A stretch of 64,000 nt of DNA from Hermatobates lingyangjiaoensis (lineage: Eukaryota > Arthropoda > Insecta > Hemiptera > Hermatobatidae). The first letter of the stretch is position 1; every line of letters begins with the position of its first letter. Location: positions 1,303,501-1,367,500 of the forward strand of contig JAPFBL010000008.1 of assembly GCA_026182355.1 (NCBI GenBank), written 5' to 3'. The notes beneath the pieces are model-generated. The model ran no database searches and was not told where the DNA came from. It saw only the letters and a program-made list of their open reading frames with translations. Both the position numbers and the translations under genes were made by a program. Shown in pieces: positions 39,201 to 51,200 of the stretch.

Positions 39201-42200
39201 CGTTGTCCATGTTTTTTTTTTAATAAAAAGTTCGTTGACATTCATAATGAAGACATGGCCACTCACTTTAACTGGATTAATTTGTTTAATCGTTCAGAGT
39301 GATATCTGGTATTACATTTTTCCTGATTACAATTTAATTCTAGTAAAAGTAGTTGATACTACACATGTAAAATCTTCCCAGTTTTGCTTTATTTCGGTAT
39401 ATATTTGTGATAAGAAAAGTTGGGGAAATACTGTTTCTCACAAATGGGGATTCTAAACAACTGGTTAAACATGTAAATGTTTTCAGTACTGTTAAACATT
39501 TTCCTTTATGTTTAACAAAAAACAACACCGTTTTGAAACATCTCACCGCAGCTTATTTAAAGTATCTTCCAAATATAATTACCGATTTATTGATGCAGTA
39601 TTTTTTGGAGAATGGTCAATTTGTCAGCATACGATATAGTTTACATTATTTTATTTACTTTAATTTTTATTTTCAAAAATTAGAAGCAGAATCTACTGTA
39701 TGCATCTCTTTATTTTATTTTTGAACTTTTGTTTTATGGTTTAGATTGATTCTCCTTTTTTTAATATATTATATACTTCCTGTTATTAACGTCTAATCTA
39801 TAGGAAGAAAAGCACAAATATGACTAATATCTTTCAACCAAAGTGAGTGTTCTAAGTCAGAGACTCAGTCAAAACATGACGAACAGAAGTCCTATAAAAG
39901 TCCTTCTTAAATTTCTGTATGTTCACGGGATTTAATGTCAGGATATGTAGCAACCGTCGAAGGTTAGAGTAATATCCTTGTGGAAGCAGGACTGGGGGTT
40001 TTATCAATCTGGGTCACTTACACATGACCCTGTACCGTATCTGAGGTTTGAACTAAACAATTTAGGTCAAGCAAACTGTGTTAAATGTACGTTCATTGAT
40101 GATATGTTCTATATTTTAGCAATATTTAATTTATTTTATCCCGTATGTAAGTGCTAATAGTACCTATGAATTCTATGCAGTGATGTGATTTAATGTACAT
40201 TTCTTTGGTTCTAATTATTTGTTAGACCAAATTTATTTCATGAGATATAAGTATTTGATGTTTAATTTTAGTGATCAAAGTTTGTAGGAGTGTTTGATAA
40301 ATGTTTTTAAATTCTCTATTCTGAGGATTGATTTGCTATTTTAAAATGTCGGAAGATTTTAGATATGTCGTCAATCACTCTTTTATTGAAGATTGATTTA
40401 CTGAAGCCAGACTAGTCTCCGTCTTTGTGATTGTGGAATGCCATCATTTTCATGTTGGAATAGATTCAGAAGCAGCTAAAGATCTCTAACCGACTTGTTA
40501 GCAACCTCGGATTGAGCACTAACACTGTTTTCTTTAAAACCAAGATTCTTGCAGTTTGTGGCAGAGTACTGCCAATGTGATACGCACCTCTGATGTGATG
40601 TAGTTAACTGTCAGTTGACGATTACTCATTCAGTGAATTCTCAAAAGGCGCAAATGCTGTCATCTGTAAATCTTGACCTTGGGCTTCGATGATAACTTTT
40701 GTGTTCTGCACTTTCAGGTTTACCTTCAATATATTGGTTCAACTAATCATTCGATTATGAGACAGTGTAGTGCCCCCCCTCCCCATTGTAACAAACGACT
40801 TAAAATATCCTAGAGCTTAATCTCTTCATTTGTTAAAACTTTATATGTTGTGGTACAATCGAAGGAACATCTTGCTTATCATAGCAGTGCTAAGGACAAA
40901 ACAAAGTAGAACAGCAGATAACGAAGCTGTTTCTTCTCCTTAACATAGCTATCTTTAATCTTCCATTAAGGTGTCAAGTGCGGAACTGTTTGCTGAGTAC
41001 TCGTGATAAATTATCGTCGTAATTCTAAATTATATGCAATCCAAAATGGAGAAAACATCACACTTCTATTTTTCCGTGTGCCCTTTAAAAGCTCAGGTGT
41101 CCTGCTATGTTATAAAGCAGTGTTACTTAAACTTTTTTAGTTCAGGGCGCACCTATGAAACCAAACCAAAACTTTGGGGCGCATCACTGATTTTATTATA
41201 GAAAATTTAGTCCTGAGATTTGATAACAGGAAATGATTGGAAATTAAAATGTATAGTTTTTTTTTTAAGAAAAAGAAAGAAAGAGAGAGAGAGACAGCGA
41301 GAATGAGAGGGAGGGAGGGAGGGAGGGCTAGTAAAAATGATTTAAATCTCTGAGTAAAGGCAAAGAGGAAGTATTATCCATTGATGCTTAAAGATTAAAG
41401 AAATTTACCTTCCAGTTCAAAATATGAAGTGGCCGAGACTTGACTCAGACTTGAAAACCACATACTTGGTGTTTTCTCAAATAAATTAAAATGATGCAAA
41501 ACTAAAATATAAATGTGTTATATCAACTTAATCTTCCGTTATTTTGGGGCGCACCTGGCTACCTTCCAGGGCGCACCAGTACGCCTGGGCGCACCGTTTG
41601 AGAAGCACTGTTATAAAGTGTGATGGCTAAATTATGAAGCTCTATGTTCGTTCATACGGAGCTTAGGCATGGTAGATACCTGACCTACGTAAAACGAGTT
41701 ATAATTAATACACTCCAAACAGTAGTCGCGGTTTCTGTAGGTAGAAGAACAGTTGGCTGAATAGGGATGGTTTTTGTTCTGAAGTGTGAGATTAGAGTAG
41801 GAGAGGGGGGGTTAATGATAGTTAATCATAACTTCCTCGACATTTACACAATGTCATTTCCACAGGTAAACTATTGAACCTCCTGTATGTTGAACATCTG
41901 TGAGAAAAGAAATTACCAAGTTCAGGAGGACGTCCTTACGATAATCGTGTGGTTCCTCTGTATAAGGGCGGTAGTGGTGGAAGGGAAGATTACAGCCTCG
42001 AGAATAATTTTTTGATGAATATACCTAATTTATGCATCCCTGAAAGCAAGTTTTGATATATTATTCAAAACGTAACGATAGCAGGCAGAAACCTGCTTTT
42101 TTATAAGTTTTTCTATCTTCCTAAATAAGTATTTCGTTGTTGTATCTAAACTATATAACAAATTTCCTACACAGTTAACAGTCAACATGTTTCAACTCTT

Positions 42201-45200
42201 TCATAGATCCATCTTCAGGACGAGAATTATTCTCAATAGCTTTTCCCTTTATATAAGCAAAGTACAGTCAATTAGAGGGATTAAGGTTGTTTGTTCAAAG
42301 CTGGGGGGGGGGGGGGGGGTGTTGAGTGATCTAAGGGGTATTACCTAGGCCGCATCTATTTGGCCTTGTATTCCAAATAACTTAAGGCTCCTATGGTTGT
42401 TTTCTAATTGAATGTTGATATGGGGTTTCATTTTTTGTATACATACACAGCCTCAATAATTTTAAGTCTCTGTTGATCTCTTTCTCTTTTAATTATTTTA
42501 GTGCCTGCCACAATTTTAGTTCTGCCAACTATGGTTACGTTTTTAATAATATGTGCTTAAAAGAAGGACTGCTACCAAAATTCAAAATCGACCGCTATTT
42601 CGGTCGAAATATTGAAAAGTGAATCTGTGTTATGTTTCTGTCTATGTGGCACAGTTTATTTTAAGTGTAATCTGTCCTCCCGGAACGTTTCCGTTTATCA
42701 TGGTATATATATATATAAGGTATAATTAAAGTTGGTAGCAGCTTCTGCGTTGACCAATTTCTGACTGATGTTCTCTAGTTTCCTAACTAGTTTTCGGTAA
42801 CTTTCGTGTATTTTCCAAAGGAGTTCTGGTAACGACATGAAAGGAAAGAAGTTGAACACTAAACACTTTAAACTAAAACTATAATTTGAAACAAAATCTA
42901 AAAAACAAGCTTTCGGCTCACATTAGCCATCATCAGGTAAAAAACGAAAATATTAAACAAGGTAAAAAGGTACAGTACAAAGGGCAGTTAACAACTAACT
43001 ATTATAGAAAAGCAGGAAATGCGGAAGGGAGGGAGGTGTGAGTGGGAGGGCATGCAGGGCAGGGCACTGAACCCCAACTACCTACCTGTCCCCTCACCGA
43101 CCTCTCTTACTATCTTAAAAGTATTATCAAAATTTTTTTGAACTCGGTATAGCTCTAAGGTCACTATTTTGAATATTTAACGAAGGGTTATATTCTTTAA
43201 TGTATAGGGCTTCGAGTATATGCAGTCTGATGTCGTCTTGGAAGCTCTGCAAGATGGTTGTCCAAGAGGGACAACATGCTTTGCCTTTTGAATTCTGATT
43301 AAAGTTTTGTTAATGAATTGTTCACCTGTGCACAGTCTTAATCTTATACCCCTGTGTTCCCGCGTCAAGTCCTTCGGGATCCATTTTTGACACACATGGT
43401 TTGCAGTATTTAAGATCTCACTGAAACTTAATAATAGTATCAATGCTACAATAATGGTACAATGCCTAATAGTACCAACGCTAATTTGAACTTTTTCTGT
43501 AATCATTTCCACTGTGACATGGCGGTTGGCAAAGAATAATGTCATCAATTCGGATTAACAGTTCACCAGAACAGTGTTCGTTAATCACTCAGTTTTCGGT
43601 CACATGAACTGTTTTACCCATTTGTAAGCATTTTCGCGTTCTTACAACTTTCACCATATACTTATTCATTCTTGGGTTCAGCAAGTTAAAGATCTAATCA
43701 CAGATTGTTCCATCAAAGTGGAGTTTAATTATAAATCGATTCATTACCTTCAACTCAATTGTGAGGTTATAAGCACAATAATTAGCTGATTAGGGTTCAT
43801 CAGTGATGCCAACTTAATTGCTCTAAAAGTTCTGAACTTGTACTACCAAATCTTATTTCTCCAGATCAATTTCTCTTTGATTATTAAATAATCCTCGTGT
43901 TGTAGTCATAAAAAAGAGTTTCAGAACAAACACGTGAGTGGTTACTTTGCATTGGTTTTGGAATTTATATCAGGATTTCTCAATATAAACCATTTTTGTT
44001 TGTGCTAAATAATCTAAAACTACTTATACCTAGAATTATATATCTAAACAATTTTAATAGATATATTCATGAAAAATTTCCATGATCCAAAAAGGACAAC
44101 AAACGTTAAAAAAGTAAACTATACGTAAACAATAAATAGATAGAGACACTTTGAGTTGGGTTTTCCAACTGTTTTCACATTTTTCGCTCTATTTTGTCTT
44201 CCCTCCTTATCACCGTCAAAACGAAAATCAGAGACTATCATGTGTGTATCTATTTATTGGTGACTGTTTACTAGTAATCGAGGGATCATCACGGAGGCAG
44301 TGCCTAAGTATTAAGCTGTTTTCTTTAGCGGTAATGATGCTGTTTAATAATTTCCTTCAAAGCCGGTCATCTTACTTGTATTGATAATGAATGTACCCCC
44401 TATAGTAAAGATATATGTCCTATCCTGGATTAGGAGTTATCCTTTAATAATTAATGACTGGATTAATTAATTAGGAGTTAATTCCACTCTGAACATTATT
44501 ACTGCTGAGACTTCTTTATTCGAAATACCATTGTTTATCGACTGTTCTAGTTTTTTATGTAGCCAGGTTTTGCTACCAATCTGTACAAATATGTATATAT
44601 AATAAATTGACAGTAAGAGGAAACATACAATAGATCACAAAAAGTCACTAGTATGGAGTGAAAAATATCATGTTGGCTCAAACATGCATCTTGTTTAACT
44701 ACTGAAATCGCCGCAATAAATCGAGCTTTAATATACCACAAAAAATGCTCCAGTAAATAATTTTGCATTCGGCTCAAGATCATCTTTACAGGCGCTCATA
44801 CGAACTTTTCGATTACCATTATTTTATGATGAGAGAGACCAGAGCTCTGATGAAGACTGTTTAAGAAAGAGGGAATGAAATAGTCGCCTACTGGATCCCT
44901 GTTCACTGCGACGTCATAGGAACGAGGTGTGTGACAAAGTTGTGAAGGATGCAGCAGCAATGACGCCCGTGTCGCTAATCCAATAATCGCTCTCTTCTGT
45001 ATTAAAGCTGTAGAGATAATATTCAGTGAGGAATGGGCCAGTTGGAGAAATTTACAGGAAGAACGAGAGCCTTGCAAAGACAGCACAATACCGATGGGCT
45101 TGCTTCTTTATATCGAGGGCAGTAAATGTCCCCTTCGTACAAAGCGATACTTCACAGCAATGGGCATATTCTTGTATACTCTACAAACCCCAATAACTAA

Positions 45201-48200
45201 GATTTTAAGTAGTAGTTGATATATTGACAATTTATTTGTTCATGATGAAGTTTCAAGTATTTACAGTTTTAGTGTTCCTTATGTTTACATTTATATTTCA
45301 CATATTCGTCGGTTATATTTTCTACATTTTGAATGGTGCAATATTTGTAGTTTTCCATGGAACAAACCCCATAAAGAAAGATTGTGTGAATATATAAATT
45401 TATATATGTTTTATAAATATATATGTAAGCTAATTCGGACACTATATAAAATTGGCAAATTAACACAAGTTATGATCAATTACTCCTTTATCAATGATTA
45501 TTAAGGTATAAAAGCAAAGTAATTAAAAGTACAGTATTTCTATCAAGATTAATTACTATGAAATCAAAAGAGAGTAAGTATACAGACTGACAACGTTACA
45601 GATGTCAGAGAAAGAGTGAGAGAGAAGAGGGGTCTTGCGTATTGTAACTGTTAGAAATAGTCAAAGGAGCTCTCCGTATGACCGTCTTAGCAATATACTC
45701 GTATAGCAACCAGAATATATAATATTTAGTAATATTAAGAAAAGCTTAAGTATGTATTTCAAATGGGTGTTTTAGAACTATTGAATGTGTAAATTTCGAA
45801 AGGCATTATTACCCACACAAATTTATAATGGAAGTTTAGCCTACTTTATACGAGGTGTGTAAATAAAGTAGTGAGACTGATTTTTTTTTAAATTTTCTAT
45901 TCAAATATAATTACAATGTGATATTGTCACCTTCAAAATAGTTCCCTTCGGAAGCCACACAGCGCTGGAGACGGTCCTTCCAATAATTGTAGCATTGCTG
46001 GAACTCGGATTCTGGAATGGCCTTCAGCTGGTCGGTTACAGCAGTTTGTATGTTTTGTAGTGTCCCGAAATGAGTTCCCTTGAGGTGATTTTTCAATCTC
46101 GGGAAGAGGAAAAAGTCACAAGGACTCAAGTCTGGTGAATAAGGAGGCTGAGGAGCAACAGGAATGTTTTTACTGGCCAAAAACTCGTTTATTGAGATGG
46201 CAGTGTGACAGGGCGCGTTGTCGTGATGCAACACCCACTTGTCTTTGATGTTTGGCCGCACACGAAGGACTCTTTTTCGTGATGAACGGAGGTGTGATTC
46301 AAATTCAACTGTTCCCCGATCATTCTGACTGTCAAGTGTCGATCTGAACGCACAAGGTTCCGTACTCTGTTGACATTTTCATCGGTGTTTGCACTTGAAG
46401 GCCTTCCGCTTCGTGGTTCATCTTCAATCGACTCTCTTCCTTCTGAAAATTCCTTAAACCACCGAAAAACCTGTGCCCTTGATAAAACACGTTCTCCATA
46501 GGCCTCCTGAAGTTTTTCAAAAGTTTCGGTTGCATTATGTCCAAGTCTGAAGCAAAATTTGATTGCACACCGCTGCTCATTTTTAAAACGCTCAAGAAAA
46601 AACCATTTCACGAAAACCAACGCTACGGACAAACAAATGACTGTGGCGAGTTCAGATTCATACTGGAGGCGCATCACACGTGCACCTGACGCTACTCAAG
46701 GCCACGCGTCTCCAGCGTTGCCAGATCGAAAGCGACGTTGCCAGTCTCACTACTTTATTTACACACCTCGTACATCGCTGAATACTAAACGTAATCTTAA
46801 TTCAGCTAATCTTACCCAATTATTGTTGAAGGTGTTTGTTTAATTGATTGTGTCCCCAGTACCATAGGAACTATTTTTGCCGCCCGAGAATGTCGTCCCC
46901 CCCCCCCCCCCCCCCCCCACTGGCCGTTGATAATCCATTAATCTTCAAAAGTCCAGAAAATCCTTAAATGGAATTACAATCAATGATCTAATTTTAGACT
47001 GGTCCTATTAGTCCTAGACTTTCATGTTATTACAGTACTCCTATACATTTAGACTCATCGTCAAAAAAAACCGAAGCTTTCAAAAACAAAAACGTATAAT
47101 TCAAATCATAAAAAATTTTTAAATTAAATTAACTGGCTACGTAAACAAATATAATAAAATTTCAACCACTTTAAAAAAAAATAGTTTTGACAAATTTATA
47201 CATTTATTTTTAATTTGCAAATATTACACACATATTTAAAAACAGTATTACACACATAAAACAAAAAAATTACGATCTTAACTCATTTTGGTATAAAATT
47301 TCAGATTTTTTAACTTTTTATTATTTTATTTTTTCCTATTTTTTCTCCATCAAATGCCGCCCCCGGGCACGTTTGTGAAACGCACAAATTTGAATATCAA
47401 ATTTGCGAAACACACTTGCAGTGCAGATTTTTGTTTCTACATACTTTTCAATAAAAAGTGCTTCCGATTATAACTAATTTTTTTTTCAACATTTATTTTG
47501 TGATTTTTTGCGATTTAAATTTTTTTTTAAATAAACAGTTATTTCTTATCATTTTTGAAATATCTATACCTAGCATTTGTGTTTTTTATTATGTCATAAA
47601 TTTGGAAAAGAGTACAGATTTTGAAAAAATCCATGAAAAGACACTTTTTTTTCTCGGAATGCATATTACAGTTTGACAAATATCCATTCTTCAATAATTG
47701 CTACTTAACATTGGTTTAAGAAACTAAACAACTTTCAAGAGCGTAAACTGATATATGTTAAACTTCAGCTAATGTGTATAGTTTGAAATTATTGAAAATT
47801 GAAATGAAATATATACGTCTCTTAAGTTGCTTAAGCTGCTATATATTTCTAGCATTTTATAGCATGTATAGTAGTAGTCCTACAGCTTTAGCATTTGAAT
47901 TACACTTGTATTATTTGTTTCGTTCAAATAGCTCTTGGATGTATATTTCTGAATTCTGGTAGCAGTCTTTGAATTCATGTATTCTTATGAATGTTATTTA
48001 TATCTACTTTTTAAAGTTTCTAAAATCACTCGGGTTATTTCCATCTATACAGTTAACATATCCACTTTAGACAACGTTTTTCTTTTAAGTGTTTATGTCA
48101 CAGGCAGCTTCGAAAATAACACGTGTAATATGATGTTGCAATGAATATAATTCAAATGCCATTAAAGTCTGCCATGTTGCAAAAAATAGGTTAATTACTT

Positions 48201-51200
48201 ATTTTGTTTTTATATGACAATTTTGTTTTCCTTAATAAGAAAGGAATGAATTGTAATCTGTACAACTTTCATTTTTCTTTACGCATTTTGAATAAATTAT
48301 TTTTAATCGCACTTCCATTAGTTTTTTAAAATAACGGTGTTATTTTTGAAAATAAAAAAACCTCAACAGGACGTTTTTTTCATACTTTGTGTAAATAGTA
48401 TTTTAATTCTTTGGAATGCCTAGGTATATATGTGGGCTAAACAGATCTGGAATTATATACATATAATGCCTAGACATTCTATAGAATACCGGCGTCTCAT
48501 ACTTTGCCGGTAACATAGAAAAACACGAATAATATATATTTTCAAAAAAGATGAAACAAGATATGAGTAATAGGATAATTAACGTTGTTGTAATCAAACA
48601 CTTTACGGGAAATTCCAAAGTAGGTATAGAATAGGCAACATTGTTAGGTTCAAGTGCTATATTATTATATTGAGTTTATAATAAGGGGAGTGTCTGCGTT
48701 GTGATTGATAAGCCCATTATTTTATTATTCAATGCTTACAGGACTAGGATGGCAATAGCAATGATTTTAATCGTAATATTTTGTTTTTAAAATATCTTTT
48801 AATATGTACTGTACACCTTTTATCACTTTGTATAGATGAGATTTAAGATTCTGTCTACTTCCACGTGGTTCAATTTATTTATGCGAGATTACTGTTTCAG
48901 TTTTTACTTGTAAATACCGCATTGTGTTCGTAATTGGTTTTACGAAATAACCATTTGACATCTTCACATAAATATTTCCATCATTGATATATGGCTGCTA
49001 TGTTTATACCTCTGTTCATTCAGTAGGATATAGTTTGACTTTAACTGTTAATCATTAAGAAGTGAACTGGTTCCTATAAATATCAATGAACACAACATAC
49101 GGTAATAGGGATTTTCTTATTGTCTTTTCTAAATCTTCTTCTTATTTAAATACCTCAAAAAATAGAATGAAGACTTAAGTGTACTTAATTAAACTTGATT
49201 TGAAACTTTGGTTGAAGTCTATTTGGTGGAGTCGTTCGACTGATTGTTGAAGAGACCTGCACCTTGTTTGATTTGTTTCTCAGTCGCTGGCTTGTATGCA
49301 TAGCTCCCTGATATGTTGAACCACTCCACTGAATGGTGAGCTGTTCTGAACATGCTATTTTTTAATATATTGTTTGAGGTATTTGAATTTGGTCAATATT
49401 TCTTTTTGCTTTTTTTTTGTTTTTGTTTTATTTTTCTTGTTATTGGCTGCTCATTCTCTCTTGCATTCATAATTATATCACTTTTGAGTTTTTTCTTTTT
49501 TTTTTTTTGCCAAGAAAATGACGTAAATGCTTTTTATTGATTTTAAAGTAATAATGATTTTAAAATTGAATTATCTAAAGTTGATAAAGTAGTTGTTAGA
49601 ATTTGAATTAAAACGGTTTTTGATTATTTGAAGAAAATCTATAATGAGGTAAAATGTTTGGTTTGTAAAATGTTGAGGCGCTGCCAAAGAGCATGCGAGG
49701 AATGCAGCGAGTAGCAGTAAGAGATGTATTTGTAGTATAGCCTTGTTTTGATCATGTGCTAATAAGGGTGTTTTGTCTGTTGAAAGGGTAAACAGGACGC
49801 GGTTGGTCATTTTTGTTTTCCCCTCTCACGGATTGCACCCGGCAGGCCATCTCTTACTCTACCGCTCGCGCCCGATCCTCTATTATATTTACTACAAATA
49901 TATATATATATACAATCATTAATCAATATTTATTTATTGTAAAGTAATATATTATTGTTTATTCAGCGTGTTAGTTATATTTTCTTTGTGTTTGTGATAA
50001 AAGTCTTTAATTTAATGTTTTTTGTGAAAGAAATGTTATGTTTGAATTGTTGTGCTCTAAATATAGTTTTGCTTTTTTTTCCTTGAATTGTTCAATAATT
50101 TTTATAGTTTAATATATTAGAAAATTGCTTGTAATGTTCTTGATTAGGACGGCTTGTTTTATTTTTACTTTTTTTTTTATTTTATTTTATTTGAACATCT
50201 TTGTAGCTGCAAATTTGACATATGTATCCATGCCTTAACTATTGTGTATAAGTTCCTCATCTTTATGTACTGATATCTATTAGTGATGTACTGGAAGCCT
50301 TTTTAGATTTGTTTGGTTTTATAGGGACTCGTAATGTTATCTGTATACTGTGTATTGTCTAGTGGAATAAACATTGGGATCTTAAGTGTGTTTTCTCTCT
50401 CCTGACCATACGGTGGCATGCTTGCTTACTCAGGTTTGTCCTCACTAAAGCTTCCTAACTGGCATGTCTTCTACCTTACTACTTCCATATGGGGACAGTT
50501 TTCTTTTGTATAGTCTTTATATCGACTTTCTTTTGCATGAATTATAGTAATATTGCAGTAATGTTTGTGTTTATTTTGTTTTTTCTGTTCACATTTATCT
50601 TCTTGTAGGGAAACTTTTTTTTAGTTTACTTATATTAAGGGTTACTGCTTATTAATTTTGTTTTACCCTTTTTTTTCCTTTTTGTTTTATCGAGAATGCT
50701 CCATATTTGGTGTCAGTGTAAGCAATTGTTAAGATTATATTGTAATACTGATTTCAGGCTAGAATATTATTTTTTTTATTTATTAAACTTCTAGGCCAAT
50801 CTTTATTATAGATGATAGATTTTCGAGAGGTATGAATCTATTTTTTATGTTCTCACTATAAGTTTATGGATTGTATATTGTCATTAGTGTTGACATTACG
50901 TATTTAATTAGTAAAAACGATGCACTTATTAAATAAATATATCACATCTTATTACAAATGATATCCTGGATAATCAACTACAAGTGTTGTAGTTATTAGA
51001 GGTAAATGAAATTAGAATCCTTAATTTGACAGATTTGGAAAATTCACCATTTACTGTGATTATATATCAGCCGCTATTTTGAACTTTATAAAATACCTTT
51101 ATATCTGAACTCACTTGCTGACTGTAATCTCGCCTAATGTAATCTGACTGGTATTTTACAGGGGATTAACAGGAGATTACGAAATTATCAATCTTCTCGT

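Larger units (their letters stand above)
42890..43260 (-). mobile_element. PLE fragment, family C: endonuclease end and 3' region
   Basis: On the minus strand about 130 bp of protein remnant (to the stop at 43129-43127) is followed by a pyrimidine-rich 3' region and the hammerhead-like motif at 42938-42905. The layout, protein end then about 190 bp then motif, is the same as at 2900-3306 although the sequences are unrelated. Located in DPF intron 6. Confidence 0.6.

Noticed and set aside
42901..42938. CTGATGAT...GCC motif as an ordinary terminator hairpin
   Set aside because: This is a eukaryotic genome, and the same layout recurs in unrelated families with H17 and stem I rules kept.
44830..44860. 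CTGATGAAGACTG taken as another hammerhead-like core
   Set aside because: No matching stem II or GAA-palindrome follows; the region reads better as RNase H remnant.
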